From contig JAJYLB010000010.1 of NCBI GenBank assembly GCA_021788095.1, positions 1-64,000 of the forward strand: a DNA stretch of 64,000 nt, in the 5' to 3' direction. The number at the start of each line of letters is the position of its first letter. Position 1 is the first letter of the stretch. Both the position numbers and the translations under genes were made by a program. The notes beneath the pieces are model-generated. The model did no database searches. It was given only the letters and a program-made list of their open reading frames with translations, and was not told where the DNA came from. The stretch is from Acidobacteriota bacterium. GTDB taxonomy: Bacteria; Acidobacteriota; Terriglobia; Acidiferrales; UBA7541. Shown here piece after piece: positions 9,958-19,234 of this stretch.

Positions 9958-10977
9958 TTGAGGCGAAGCTTCGCTGGAAGCCGCCGCATATCCCTGTGCT
10001 TCATTTTCCTGTTCGTCGCCGCCGCGCCGGTTGCACGCGCGCAAGCTCCGGCTTCGAAACCCCAGGGCCGCGCCGAGTGCCGAGCCGCGCCCAGCCGGAT
10101 CCTCGGCCGGGCCGTGCCCTATTGCATCCTCCTGCCGCCGGGTTACGACGCCCAGCCCTCGCGCCGCTTCCCGGTCCTTTACTTCCTTCACGGACTGGGC
10201 GGCAACGCGCAACTGCTGATCGAATCGGGAGTCATGAGCGAAATCGACCGCATGTGGCAGAGCGGGAAACTCGGCCAGTTCCTGATCGTTACGCCTAGCG
10301 CCGACACCAGCTTCTACATCAATTCCCAGGACGGCCGCGACCGCTACGAGGACTTCTTCTTGCGCGAATTCCTGCCGTTCATCGAGCGGCACTACCGCAC
10401 CCTGCCCGGCCGGCGCTACCGCGGTATCGGTGGCATGTCCATGGGAGGCTACGGCGCGCTCCATCTCGCGTTCCGGTATCCGCGACTGTTCGGCGCGGTA
10501 ACGGCATCGAGCGCGGCGCTGATCGTCCATCTGCCTCGTGTAAGTGTGGCGGAGGAGCGGACGCTGCCGATGCTGCGCGTTTTGGGCGGTGTCTTCGGCT
10601 CCCCGATCGTTCCCGCGTTCTGGAACCGGAACGATCCCCTGCATCTGGCGCGCACGGCGGATCTCGGCGGCGTCAAAATCGAATTCGATTGCGGGGAACA
10701 GGACGACTACGGCTTCGAGCGGGGCGCGGTCGCACTCGATAAGATTCTCACCGCGCGGCGCATCCCTCACGTCTTTCACCTTTTCCCCGGCGGACACGAC
10801 TGGGAATATTTCGCCTCCCACCTGCCCGCCGCGCTCGAGTTCCAATCCCGCGCCTTCGGCTTGCCCGCCCGCTGCGCAAACCCGCCACCCGCCCTCCTGA
10901 GTGATTTTTCGAGGGACTTGCTGTCGCGCCTTTTGGCTCCGGTATGCGGCTTGGCGTTTAGCAGGGTGCTTCAATAG
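9958..10977 (+). CDS. Secreted esterase, alpha/beta hydrolase (esterase D-like)
   Basis: Predicted exported hydrolase of the esterase D/tributyrin-esterase type. It has YCILLPPGYDAQPSRRFPVL, the oxyanion segment YFLHGLGGNAQLL, the nucleophile elbow IGGMSMGGYGALHLAF, an acid region near FDCGEQDDYGFE and the catalytic His in FPGGHDWEYFASHLP. A signal peptide follows TTG 9958: RRSFAGSRR, then a hydrophobic ISLCFIFLFVAAAPV and ARA-QA. The frame is also open from ATG 9808, overlapping the permease stop, but those 50 residues are partly encoded by a palindromic repeat, so I prefer TTG 9958. The start is uncertain. Confidence 0.82.
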   Translation: MRRSFAGSRRISLCFIFLFVAAAPVARAQAPASKPQGRAECRAAPSRILGRAVPYCILLPPGYDAQPSRRFPVLYFLHGLGGNAQLLIESGVMSEIDRMWQSGKLGQFLIVTPSADTSFYINSQDGRDRYEDFFLREFLPFIERHYRTLPGRRYRGIGGMSMGGYGALHLAFRYPRLFGAVTASSAALIVHLPRVSVAEERTLPMLRVLGGVFGSPIVPAFWNRNDPLHLARTADLGGVKIEFDCGEQDDYGFERGAVALDKILTARRIPHVFHLFPGGHDWEYFASHLPAALEFQSRAFGLPARCANPPPALLSDFSRDLLSRLLAPVCGLAFSRVLQ

Positions 10978-10984
10978 GCGAGTA

Positions 10985-11006
10985 GCACAGCCACTCTTGG
11001 CTGTGC
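10985..11006. repeat. Palindromic repeat GCACAGCCA-CTCT-TGGCTGTGC
   Basis: A perfect 9-base-pair stem with a 4-base loop directly after the esterase stop. It resembles a dispersed GTAGCACAGCCACTCTTGGC-type repeat. It could also act as a transcript-end hairpin, though no T run follows. Confidence 0.7.
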
Positions 11007-11136
11007 GCCTTTCGCGTCCCGAACGGCGTCGTCGGGCCTCGCCGCTGGAAGTGAACGCCGCGGTCTTCAGCGCGGCAGGTCTGCCGAAACTTCCGTAGGC
11101 GGAAGCTTCTCTGGGACGCGGCGCTAACCACTTGGC

Positions 11137-11331
11137 CTATTCCTGCTGCTTTTGCCAGGTGAGGCCGCCGTCGGCGGTGATCCATGCCTCACCGCCGCTC
11201 GCGACCAAGCGGCCATGGAGCGCGTCGGTGAATTCGATACGGGTGATGGTAAGCGTAAGCGCGGCGCCATTCGCTACCGGCCGGACTCGCGTCCAGTGCG
11301 CGCCCGCATCGGCGGAATGAAATTGGATGCG
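11137..11331 (-). pseudogene. C-terminal remnant of a YCF48/BNR-repeat-like protein
   Basis: The minus strand encodes FHSADAGAHWTRVRPV, then ITRIEFTDALHGRLVASG and GEAWITADGGLTWQKQQE followed by a stop. This is the last blade of the beta-propeller family related to photosystem II stability factor YCF48, common at the C-termini of sensor and anti-sigma-like proteins. Nothing upstream continues the protein, so this is a fragment left by deletion. It lies in a stretch full of repeats. Confidence 0.6.
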
Positions 11332-11502
11332 CGGCGCAAGAAACGCGGGTACCTGCGTTCTTCTCGTGAAAGCAGATCGCGGCCTCGCCCGCCGGGAAGC
11401 GTTCACGCCACCTCGGCGGGGCATCGAAGCTGTTGCAGAGCCTCCCTGTAGGGCACGTCCCGAAGCTTCGGGATCAGCCGTGCCGTAAAGGTGGCCAAAA
11501 AT

Positions 11503-11623
11503 CAGGGGCTTTATTGATCCTTGCAGAAGAAATGTCCTACTTGGTCATTCCGAGCGCAGCGAGGAATCTGCTTTCCCCGCCTGCCTCGTGGGACATTTCT
11601 TTTGCAGTAGTCAATAGCCCCTG
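11503..11623. repeat. MITE-like inverted repeat of about 121 bases
   Basis: Arms of about 37 bases are imperfect inverses of each other. The left begins CAGGGGCTTTATTGATCCTT and ends AGAAATGTCCTAC; the right begins GTGGGACATTTCTTTTGCAG and ends TCAATAGCCCCTG. They enclose TTGGTCATTCCGAGCGCAGC and GAGGAATCTGCTTTCC, a variant of the dispersed repeat near 2960. No coding capacity; probably a non-autonomous element or a compound of nested repeats. Confidence 0.75.
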
Positions 11624-11711
11624 AGGGCCGGCGGGAACGGGTTCTGCGACAGCTTCGAGTGAGGCGCCCTAGTGTCCTGAGTCAGAAGTTAGCAACATAG
11701 GTTTTCGGGGG

Positions 11712-11766
11712 GTCGGAGCTTCAGCTCCGACATTAAGGCCCGCCAAATCAAGGGGCTTCAGCCCCT
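11712..11766. repeat. Two adjacent short palindromes
   Basis: GTCGGAGCTTCAGCTCCGAC (11712-11731, stem 9, loop 2) is followed by AGGGGCTTCAGCCCCT (11751-11766, stem 7, loop 2). Both share the GCTTCAGC core. The second ends a few bases before the ARPP-1 gene remnant, which suggests the repeats sit at a deletion junction. Confidence 0.7.
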
Positions 11767-11785
11767 GATCGTTGCGCCGGAAAGC

Positions 11786-12156
11786 GACCCGATCGCCTTG
11801 GACGCCTTCTGCGTGGAACCGGGGCGGTGGGCGTAGTGGTCGCCGTGAATGGCAAGTTCATTTGGGCCGACCTCTTCGCCAGCACGGATCTGCTCGAAAG
11901 GTACTGGCCGAAACTGGTCCGCTCGTACGCCGCCGAGGCGATGTTGAGCGGAGCGAGCGGCGCCGGCGCGGACGAACGGTTGGCGCAGGCGTTCCTCGAC
12001 CAGATGCAAGGGACGCACGAATCGGTGGACATCGAGCCAGGACTCTATCGCCGGCAGGAAATTACTGGCCAGGGCTACAAAGTGTTCGAGCTGGCCTCGC
12101 TGCTCCCGAACGCGGATTTCATCCTGCACGTCGCGAAGATGGAGACGGAAGACTGA
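11786..12156 (+). pseudogene. ARPP-1 (DUF6569) protein remnant with internal deletion
   Basis: The 3' part, from GTG 11827, encodes GVVVAVNGKFIWADLFAS, LERYWPKLVRSYAAEA and a C-terminus ending FILHVAKMETED. This matches my recollection of the ARPP-1/DUF6569 domain that accompanies ADP-ribosylation-type systems. Just upstream, in another frame, 11786 onward encodes DPIALDAFCVEPGRW, an earlier block of the same family. The two blocks are fused out of frame with the intervening protein missing, so the gene is broken. A 109-residue product from GTG 11827 is still possible but would lack most of the domain. Confidence 0.6.
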
Positions 12157-12157
12157 T

Positions 12158-12538
12158 TCAGGAGGGGCGGTGCTTGCGTAAGGACCAAGGCAGGAAGGAA
12201 TCGCCGCATACCGGACACCGCTCGCCCAACCCGGAAAGGATCTGATAGCAGTGGTAGCAGGTTCGGATAGGTTCCTCGGTCTCATCGTCTTCCAATTCGT
12301 CGAGGTCTTCCTCCTCCGCCAATTCGGGCAAGGGCGCTTCGGGCTTTGTGGGAATCGTTAGCAAGACCTTATCCCCGGAGCGTGGCGTTTCCGGCGTGAC
12401 GTGTTGCCATTGGCTGGACTCCAGGACATCCAACGGCAGCTCGGCGTTCAGAGGAAACCGCCCGCAGCGCGGACACAGATCCGCCCCAACCTGCTTGGAG
12501 TGCTCGGCGGCCAGCATCGATTCGCAGATCTCGCACAT
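12158..12538 (-). CDS. Small double zinc-ribbon protein, unknown function
   Basis: A 126-residue acidic protein with four CxxC pairs: CEIC at the N-terminus, CPRC about 25 residues on, then CYHC and CPVC near the C-terminus. This predicts two zinc ribbons joined by an acidic linker (PELAEEEDLDELEDDETEEP). No enzymatic motif is visible. ATG 12538 is chosen; a GTG seven codons earlier is also possible. It converges with the ARPP-1 remnant. Expression and function are unknown; the Cys pairs make a chance frame unlikely. Confidence 0.7.
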   Translation of the reverse strand: MCEICESMLAAEHSKQVGADLCPRCGRFPLNAELPLDVLESSQWQHVTPETPRSGDKVLLTIPTKPEAPLPELAEEEDLDELEDDETEEPIRTCYHCYQILSGLGERCPVCGDSFLPWSLRKHRPS

Positions 12539-12609
12539 AGGCTGCCTCGCTCCTTCCACGTCTCCTGCCCGATTCTACACGAAGGGACACAGGCTCAAAT
12601 GACGGGTGC

Positions 12610-12634
12610 CCCACCCGCCGGTGTCGCGGGTGGG
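12610..12634. repeat. Palindrome CCCACCCGC-CGGTGTC-GCGGGTGGG
   Basis: A perfect 9-base-pair stem with a 7-base loop upstream of the zinc-ribbon gene, within GGTGCCCCACCC context typical of dispersed intergenic repeats. It lies between two divergent genes and may also affect their leaders. Confidence 0.65.
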
Positions 12635-12763
12635 AATCCACGTCCGCGACGCGATTTCCTTTGCCTCCTTGCTTCCTCTGCCTCTTTTGCCTCCATTCAT
12701 CTCAAATTGACGCCAGGACGGACGGAAGGCTAGCATAGGCAACCACCCTCGGGGGAAGCAGAC

Positions 12764-14947
12764 ATGATCGGTAAAACCGTCTCGCATTACCGCGTTCTGG
12801 AGCGATTGGGTGGGGGAGGCATGGGCGTTGTCTATCGCGCCCAGGACACGCGTCTGGGGCGGGAAGTCGCACTCAAATTTCTTCCGGACGAACTTGCCCG
12901 CGACCGCCAAGCCATCGAGCGCATCCAGCGCGAGGCGCGCGCCGCCAGCTCGCTCAACCATCCCAATCTCTGCACGATCTACGATATCGACGAGTACGAC
13001 GGCCGGCCCTTCATCGCCATGGAGTTGCTCGAGGGCGAGACCCTGAAGCACCGCATCAGCGGCCGGGCGCTTCCCCTCGACGAAGTCGTTGGCTGCGGCG
13101 TGCAACTGGCCGAGGGTCTGGCCGCCGCGCACGCCAAGGGCATCATTCACCGGGATATCAAGCCGGCAAATATCTTTCTGACGCGGAGCGGCCAGCTCAA
13201 GATCCTCGATTTCGGCCTTGCCAAGGTCACCAGCCGGCTCGGCCTGCCTGAAGCGGTGGGCGTCACCGCCATGGCCACCGCCGGACTCGAGGAGCATCTG
13301 ACCAGCCCGGGCGCCTCTCTCGGCACGGTAGCTTATATGTCGCCCGAGCAGGCGCGAGGCGAGCCCCTGGACACGCGCACGGACATTTTTTCGTTTGGCG
13401 CCGTGCTCTACGAGATGGCCACGGGACAGCTTCCTTTCCCCGGGTCGAGCGCGGCGGTGATTTTCGAAGGGATTCTGAGCCGGGCGCCGGTTCCTCCCGC
13501 CCGGCTCAATTCCGCGATGACTCCCGAACTCGAGCGCGTGATCGCGCGAGCGATGGAGAAGGAGCCGGTCGCCCGCTACGCGAGCGCCTCCGCCATCGCC
13601 GAAGACCTGAAGCGCCTGCGACGGCCCGCGGAAACCGCCGCCACTCCCGCTGCGGCGCCCGCGAGCGAGAAATCCGTTGCCGTCCTCTATTTCGAGAATC
13701 GCGGTGGCGGGCCCGACGACGAGTATTTCCGGGACGGCATCACCGAAGACCTGATCACCGAGCTGATGAAGATCCCCGGCCTGCAGGTGCTCTCGCGTTC
13801 CGCGGTCCTTTCCTACCGCGACAAGCCGCTCACACCCGCCGAAATCGGCCAGCAACTTCACACCGCCTACGTTCTCGAGGGCAGCATCCGCCGCGCCGGC
13901 AACCGCCTGCGGCTGAACGCCCAGCTCGTCGAGACGCGCACCGGGCACGGCCTCTGGGGCGAGCGGTACGACCGCCAGATGGAAGACGTCTTTGCCATCC
14001 AGGACGAAATCGTGCGGAGCATCGCCAAGGCCCTGCGCGTCATGCTCTCCGATCAGGAGAAGCGCGCCCTGGCCCGCGTGCCCACCGCCAACGTCAAGGC
14101 TTACGACTACTACCTGCGCGGCCGCCAGTTCTTCCACCAATTCCGCCGTCGCGGCTACGACTACGCCCGCCAGATGTTTCAGCGCGCCATCGAAATCGAT
14201 CCCGGCTACGCCCGCGCCCATGCCGGAGTCGCCTACTGCCATTGCTACCTGTACATGTATTGGGAGGCGACCGACGCCAATCTGCGCGAAGCCGAGGTTG
14301 CCAGCCGCCGCTCCCTGGAACTCGATCCGCAGCTTGCCGAGGGCCACGTGGCTCGCGGCCTGGCCGTTTCCCTCAGCAAGCAGTTCGACGAAGCTCGAAT
14401 CGAGTTCGAGACGGCCATCCGGCTCGATCCGAAACTGTTCGAGGCGTATTACTTCTACGCCCGCGCCTGCTTCCAGGAAGGCAAGAACGAAGATGCTGCG
14501 CGCCTGTTCGAGAAGGCTTCGGAAGTCAATCCCGACGACTACCAGTCGCCAAGCCTGCTGGGCATGGTGCTTGGCGCGCTCGGCCGCACCGCCGAAGCCG
14601 AGCAAGCCTATCGGCGGGGAGCCGCCACGGCCGAGAAGCACCTCGAACTTCATCCCGACGACGCGCGAAGCCTCTACTTAGGCGCCGGCTGCCTGGCTTG
14701 CATCGGCGAACACCGGCGCGCGATCGAGTGGGCCCAGGCCGCGCTGGGGATCGATCCCGAAGATTGTGGCGTGTGCTACAACGTGGCCTGCGTCTTTTCC
14801 AACGAAGGACGCATCGACGAAGCGATCGATTGCCTCGAAAAGGCCATGTGGCACGGGCACTGGTATCGCCGGTGGGCGGAGAAGGATCCCGATCTCAACA
14901 ATCTCCGCTCCCATCCCCGCTTTCAAGCCCTCATGAAATCCAGCTAG
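12764..14947 (+). CDS. Ser/Thr protein kinase with TolB-like region and TPR repeats
   Basis: Hanks-type kinase, residues about 10-280: glycine loop [10 protein letters not shown] (15-24), Lys38 in [15 protein letters not shown] (129-137), DFG (149-151), and [15 protein letters not shown] in the activation segment. An Ala-rich linker follows. Next is a region like that in adenylate-cyclase and TolB-related regulators ([52 protein letters not shown]). At least five TPR units then run to the C-terminus (for example [20 protein letters not shown]). No transmembrane helix is visible, so it is probably cytosolic. GGGGGAAG lies before the ATG. Substrates unknown. Confidence 0.93.
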   Translation: MIGKTVSHYRVLERLGGGGMGVVYRAQDTRLGREVALKFLPDELARDRQAIERIQREARAASSLNHPNLCTIYDIDEYDGRPFIAMELLEGETLKHRISGRALPLDEVVGCGVQLAEGLAAAHAKGIIHRDIKPANIFLTRSGQLKILDFGLAKVTSRLGLPEAVGVTAMATAGLEEHLTSPGASLGTVAYMSPEQARGEPLDTRTDIFSFGAVLYEMATGQLPFPGSSAAVIFEGILSRAPVPPARLNSAMTPELERVIARAMEKEPVARYASASAIAEDLKRLRRPAETAATPAAAPASEKSVAVLYFENRGGGPDDEYFRDGITEDLITELMKIPGLQVLSRSAVLSYRDKPLTPAEIGQQLHTAYVLEGSIRRAGNRLRLNAQLVETRTGHGLWGERYDRQMEDVFAIQDEIVRSIAKALRVMLSDQEKRALARVPTANVKAYDYYLRGRQFFHQFRRRGYDYARQMFQRAIEIDPGYARAHAGVAYCHCYLYMYWEATDANLREAEVASRRSLELDPQLAEGHVARGLAVSLSKQFDEARIEFETAIRLDPKLFEAYYFYARACFQEGKNEDAARLFEKASEVNPDDYQSPSLLGMVLGALGRTAEAEQAYRRGAATAEKHLELHPDDARSLYLGAGCLACIGEHRRAIEWAQAALGIDPEDCGVCYNVACVFSNEGRIDEAIDCLEKAMWHGHWYRRWAEKDPDLNNLRSHPRFQALMKSS

Positions 14948-14956
14948 GTGCACCGA

Positions 14957-15181
14957 TCACGCGCCCGCAGCTCGGGCCTGATATTCCTTCAGCCGGATGC
15001 GGAAGGAGCGCTTCTCCGCCGCAAAAACGATCTTATCCTCGCGGGCGAGCCAGCCGATCGCCCAATCGAATACCGGCGCCTTGCCGTTCACGCCCTTTTT
15101 CAGCGCGGCCAGGGTCATCTCCCCGTTCCTGCTGAGTTCCTGCCAAATCAGACCCGCCGCCGTCCCAATCTCTTCTTGCAT
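14957..15181 (-). CDS. Winged-helix domain protein (DUF2582-like)
   Basis: A 74-residue protein: MQEEIGTAAGLIWQELSRNG, then EMTLAALKKGVNG, FDWAIGWLAREDKI and a basic C-terminus. This is the compact winged helix-turn-helix of the DUF2582 family, whose members are small cytosolic proteins without assigned targets. The frame is open upstream but unrelated; ATG 15181 has AGGGG eight bases upstream. It is convergent with the kinase gene, with 9 bases between stops. Confidence 0.75.
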   Translation of the reverse strand: MQEEIGTAAGLIWQELSRNGEMTLAALKKGVNGKAPVFDWAIGWLAREDKIVFAAEKRSFRIRLKEYQARAAGA

Positions 15182-15378
15182 GGCCTCTCTTCCCCTTGTC
15201 GCGAACATCATAGCCAGATTACACCAATCCCCGTTCCCCCGTAATGCGCTTTCGGCCCGCTTTTTGAAGATGGAGAGCTTCCATGCCCTCCCCACCGACT
15301 CCGGCACTTGACCGGAAGGGCGTGTGCGGCGAAACTCGCGGGGAACTGGTGAGTACTTCGTAAAGGGAAAGGTGGTGC

Positions 15379-16473
15379 ATGGTCTCCCTTCCACAATCCA
15401 AACGGCTCGCGCGCTTGCGCCGCAAGATGGAGCAGGGCAGGGTCGAAGCGTTCCTCGTTACGCATCCCCCTAACGTCTTCTACCTAAGCGGATTCACCGG
15501 CGACGCCGGGGCGTTGCTGGTCGAGCCGTCGCGGGCGACCCTGCTCACGGATTCCCGATTCACGACGCAGGCGAGTGAGGAGCTGGGACCCTCGGCCGTC
15601 GGACTGAAAATTGTTAAGGGATCGCCGGCCGCGGCGGCCGGAGCCGAACTCGCACGGCGGAGGTTTCGCGGCCGGGCGGGGTTCGAAGGGGCCAGAATGA
15701 CGGTGGCGGAAGCGGCCCGGCTCAAGAAGGGCTCCGGAGGGCGGCCGCGCTGGCGGGCGACGGAGGGTTGGGTGGAAGCCCTGCGGCGGGTGAAGGAGCC
15801 GGAGGAGATCGAGCGGATGCGCGCGGCAGCGCGGCTCGCGAGCGAGGTGATCGTCGAGGTGCTGCCCCTGGTGAGGCCGGGGGTGAGGGAATGCGACCTG
15901 GGCGCGGAAATCGAGTTTCGGATGCGGAAGCGCGGGGCGAGCGGAGCGGCCTTCGATACGATCGTCGCCTCGGGTCCTCGCGGGGCCCTGCCCCACGCCA
16001 GAGCGACGACCAAGGCCTTCCGCGCAAACGAGTTGGTGGTCATCGACATGGGTGCTATACTCCGCCATTATTGTTCGGACCTGACCCGGACGATATACCT
16101 CGGCCGCGCGCCAAGCCGCTTGCGCCGGGGCTACCAAGCGGTTGTCGAAGCGCAAGCAGCGGCCTGTGAGGTGCTGCGACCGGGCGCGCCAGCCGAAGCC
16201 GTGGATTTGGCCGCGAGAGAGGTGCTGCGCCGGTACGGCTTGGAAAAGGCGTTCATCCACAGCACCGGCCACGGCCTGGGCCTGGAAGTCCATGAGGAGC
16301 CACGACTCGGTCGCGGCCAGTCCGTACCGCTCGAAGCTTCGAGCGTGGTAACGATCGAACCGGGCGTGTATTGGGAAGGGTCGGGCGGCATCCGCATCGA
16401 AGACGACGTTTTGGTGCTTCCGAGCGGCGGCGAGATCCTCACGAGCGCCCCGCGCGAATTTCTGGAGCTGTAG
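15379..16473 (+). CDS. Xaa-Pro aminopeptidase (M24 family)
   Basis: Metallopeptidase that removes an N-terminal residue before proline. It has an N-terminal creatinase-like domain (VTHPPNVFYLSGFTGDAGAL) and a pita-bread M24 domain. The dinuclear-metal ligands are visible: Asp in VVIDMGAI, Asp in YCSDLTRTIYLG, His in HSTGHGLGLEVHE, Glu in VVTIEPGVYW and Glu in GIRIEDDVLV. At 364 residues it is the typical PepP/PepQ-like length. Its stop abuts the accB start, the usual acidobacterial and Gram-positive-style pepP-accB-accC order. Confidence 0.93.
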   Translation: MVSLPQSKRLARLRRKMEQGRVEAFLVTHPPNVFYLSGFTGDAGALLVEPSRATLLTDSRFTTQASEELGPSAVGLKIVKGSPAAAAGAELARRRFRGRAGFEGARMTVAEAARLKKGSGGRPRWRATEGWVEALRRVKEPEEIERMRAAARLASEVIVEVLPLVRPGVRECDLGAEIEFRMRKRGASGAAFDTIVASGPRGALPHARATTKAFRANELVVIDMGAILRHYCSDLTRTIYLGRAPSRLRRGYQAVVEAQAAACEVLRPGAPAEAVDLAAREVLRRYGLEKAFIHSTGHGLGLEVHEEPRLGRGQSVPLEASSVVTIEPGVYWEGSGGIRIEDDVLVLPSGGEILTSAPREFLEL

Positions 16474-16980
16474 ATGGCCGGAAAGAGAAAGCCAACGATC
16501 TCCGCACCCTCTTCCACCGCTGTCGATTGGGCCGAAGTCGAGCGCGTGCTGAAGCTGATGGACCGGCACAAGCTCGAAGAGTTCGAGTATTCGAACGGGG
16601 GGTTCCACGTCCGGCTCAAGCGGGTCGCCGCGGGAAATCCGCCGGGGGCCGCGCGCGAGCCGGCCCGGCCAGGGGAAATCTCCTCCGCGCTCGAAACGCC
16701 CGCCCTCGAAATCGGGGAGAACACCCACATCGTCAAATCGCCCATCGTCGGCACCTACTACGCGGCGCCGAGTCCGGGCGCGAATGCGTTCGTGAAGGTC
16801 GGCGATCACGTCGAAGTCGGCCAGGTGCTCTGCATCATCGAAGCAATGAAGCTGATGAACGAGATCGAATCGGACGTGGCGGGCGAAATCACCCGCATCA
16901 TCGCCGATAACGGCCAGCCGGTCGAGTATGGCGAACCGCTCTTCTCCATCCGGCCGAGCGGCTCGCACAGGCCGTCCTGA
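16474..16980 (+). CDS. accB: Biotin carboxyl carrier protein of acetyl-CoA carboxylase
   Basis: Carrier subunit of acetyl-CoA carboxylase, which makes malonyl-CoA for fatty acid synthesis. The N-terminal region has VLKLMDRHKLEEFEYSNG, followed by a Pro/Ala-rich linker and a biotinyl domain SPIVGTYYAAPSPGANAFVK. The biotin attachment site is the Lys in CIIEAMKLMNEIESD. It is 168 residues, normal for AccB. Its ATG follows the peptidase stop with no gap. Confidence 0.97.
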   Translation: MAGKRKPTISAPSSTAVDWAEVERVLKLMDRHKLEEFEYSNGGFHVRLKRVAAGNPPGAAREPARPGEISSALETPALEIGENTHIVKSPIVGTYYAAPSPGANAFVKVGDHVEVGQVLCIIEAMKLMNEIESDVAGEITRIIADNGQPVEYGEPLFSIRPSGSHRPS

Positions 16981-17172
16981 CCCCGATCCTTCATGAATTT
17001 CATGGCCGAATCGCGGGGAAACCGCCCAAGATGAGCCCTTCGGCCGCTTCTGGCGTTCCCGGCAAGGGGCACGATCTTGAGGAGGTACGACTCGGCCTGT
17101 TCGTGGCGCTTGGTTTACGCACGCCCGCCGCGGCGGGCTCCCCCTTTCCTGAATGATCGGGGCTGAAGCGGG

Positions 17173-18522
17173 ATGTTTCGAAAAATCCTCATTGCCAATC
17201 GCGGCGAGATCGCGTTGCGCATCATCCATGCGGCCAAAGAGCTGGGGATACGCACGGTAGCGGTGTTCTCCGAGGCGGACCGCCACGCGCTGCACGTACG
17301 GTTTGCCGACGAAGCCGTATGCATCGGGCCGCCGCGCACGAGCGACAGCTACCTGAACATCCCGGCGATGATCAGCGCGGCCGAGATCACCAACGTCGAC
17401 GCCATCCACCCCGGGTACGGCTTCCTTTCCGAGAACGCCAACTTCGCGGAGGTGTGCGAAACCTCCCATATCACCTTCATTGGCCCGACCGCCGAGACGA
17501 TCCGGCTGATGGGGGAAAAGGAGCAGGCGCGGAAGAGCATGGCCGAAGCCGGATTGCCCATCATTCCCGGCTCGGAGGGCCTGGTGGCGGACGAAGACGC
17601 CGCGCGGCAGGTGGCGGCCGAAATCGGTTACCCGATCATGATCAAGGCGGCCGAAGGCGGCGGGGGCCGGGGCATGCGCGTGGTGCGCGAGCCTAGGGAA
17701 CTCGCGGTGGCGTTCGGAACCGCTCGCGCCGAGTCGGAGCAGGCGTTCGGCAGCCCCAACGTCTACATCGAGCGGCTGATCGAGCGGCCGCGGCACATCG
17801 AGTTCCAGGTTCTGGGCGACCAAACGGGAGAGGTGATCCACCTGGGCGAGCGCGAGTGCACGATCCAGCGGCGCCACCAGAAATTGCTCGAGGAATCCGC
17901 TTCGCCCGTCCTTGACAACGAGACGCGGGAGCGGGTGGGGCGCAAGGTGGTGGAAGCGCTGCGCCGGGTGGGCTATACGAACGCGGGCACCGTGGAGTTT
18001 CTGAGGGACGATAACGGCCAGTTCTATTTCATCGAGATGAACACGCGCATCCAGGTGGAACATCCGGTGACCGAGATGCGCACGGGCGTCGACCTGGTGA
18101 AGGCGCAACTGCTCCTCGCCTCCGGCGTTCCCCTGCGCGAGATCGTGGATAAGGTGGAATTCCGTGGACACAGCATCGAGTGCCGCATCAACGCCGAGGA
18201 CCCCGAAACCTCTCGGCCGTCTCCCGGCCGCATCACCGCGTTTCACGTGCCGGGCGGACCGGGGGTACGCGTGGATACGGCGGCCTACACCGACGCGTCG
18301 ATCCCGCCCTATTACGATTCGCTGGTGGCGAAATTGATCGTCTGTGGGCGCGACCGAGCCGAGGCGCTGGCCCGTATGCGGAGGGCGCTCGACCTTTTCG
18401 TGATCGAAGGGATTCGCACCACGATTCCCCTGCATCAACGCATCCTCGCCGATCCGGATTTCCTCGCCGGAAACTTCGATACGGGCTTCCTCCAGCGCCT
18501 GCTGAAGCCGCCGGCGGAGTGA
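17173..18522 (+). CDS. accC: Biotin carboxylase subunit of acetyl-CoA carboxylase
   Basis: ATP-dependent carboxylation of the biotin on AccB. The 449-residue protein has [35 protein letters not shown], the ATP-grasp glycine loop [22 protein letters not shown]-like [17 protein letters not shown], and the catalytic [15 protein letters not shown]. About 190 non-coding bases separate it from accB. The thiE gene starts 6 bases after its stop. Confidence 0.98.
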   Translation: MFRKILIANRGEIALRIIHAAKELGIRTVAVFSEADRHALHVRFADEAVCIGPPRTSDSYLNIPAMISAAEITNVDAIHPGYGFLSENANFAEVCETSHITFIGPTAETIRLMGEKEQARKSMAEAGLPIIPGSEGLVADEDAARQVAAEIGYPIMIKAAEGGGGRGMRVVREPRELAVAFGTARAESEQAFGSPNVYIERLIERPRHIEFQVLGDQTGEVIHLGERECTIQRRHQKLLEESASPVLDNETRERVGRKVVEALRRVGYTNAGTVEFLRDDNGQFYFIEMNTRIQVEHPVTEMRTGVDLVKAQLLLASGVPLREIVDKVEFRGHSIECRINAEDPETSRPSPGRITAFHVPGGPGVRVDTAAYTDASIPPYYDSLVAKLIVCGRDRAEALARMRRALDLFVIEGIRTTIPLHQRILADPDFLAGNFDTGFLQRLLKPPAE

Positions 18523-18528
18523 CGGGCG

Positions 18529-19170
18529 ATGCCGCTTGCCTTTCCTCGACTCTACGTCATAATGGACGCCGCTTTGACGGGACTCCCCGCGGCGCGATTG
18601 GCCGAAACGCTGGCATCGGCGGGAGCGGAATTGATCCAGTACCGGGACAAAAAGGCGCGATCTCGTGAGCTTTACGAAACCTGCCGCGAACTGGCCCTCC
18701 AGCTCCAAGGCAGTTCCGCTCGCCTGATCGTCAACGATCGCGCCGACGTGGCGGCTCTGGTGGAGGCAGGGGGAGTGCATGTGGGGCAGGACGACCTGCC
18801 GGCCGATGCGGCGCGAGCCATCGTCGGACCGGAGCGGTGGGTGGGCTGCTCGACCCACACGCTCGACCAGGTGCGCCAAGCCGACTCCTCGCCCGTCGAT
18901 TACATCGCTTTCGGCCCCATCTTCCCGACCACCACCAAACAGCCACTCGATCCCACGGTGGGCATCGATGGCTTGCGGCGCGCCCGCGCCTTGACCCAGA
19001 AGCCTCTGGTGGCGATCGGCGGAATCACGCTCGTGCGCGTGGAAGAGGTCTGGCGGGCGGGAGCCGATTCGGTGGCTGTGGCGAGAGACGTCGTTGGCGC
19101 CGCCGACCCGGCCGCGCGCGTGAGGGAATTTTCGGCCCGGGCGGCGGAGGTTTTCGGGAACCCGCTTTGA
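18529..19170 (+). CDS. thiE: Thiamine-phosphate synthase
   Basis: Couples the thiazole and pyrimidine moieties of thiamine. TIM-barrel signatures: LYVIMDAAL, GAELIQYRDKKARSRELYE, RLIVNDRADVAALVEAGGVH, VGQDDLPADAARAIVG, DYIAFGPIFPTTTKQP and VAIGGITLVRVEEVWRAGAD. It is 213 residues, normal length. Six bases behind accC with no room for a TPP riboswitch, so it is probably co-transcribed with accBC. Confidence 0.94.
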   Translation: MPLAFPRLYVIMDAALTGLPAARLAETLASAGAELIQYRDKKARSRELYETCRELALQLQGSSARLIVNDRADVAALVEAGGVHVGQDDLPADAARAIVGPERWVGCSTHTLDQVRQADSSPVDYIAFGPIFPTTTKQPLDPTVGIDGLRRARALTQKPLVAIGGITLVRVEEVWRAGADSVAVARDVVGAADPAARVREFSARAAEVFGNPL

Positions 19171-19234
19171 AAGGGGAGCGCCGCGCCGGAGCCGGGAAGC
19201 ATCGCAGTCACTTTGGATCGCGTGGAGGCAACGA

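Noticed and set aside
18523..18528. Thiamine (TPP) riboswitch upstream of thiE
   Set aside because: Only 6 bases separate accC and thiE, and no THI-box-like sequence is visible within accC.
15484..18879. 1131-residue minus-strand frame across the Xaa-Pro peptidase, accB, accC and thiE region
   Set aside because: Long only because high GC removes stops opposite real genes; four well-identified genes occupy the plus strand.
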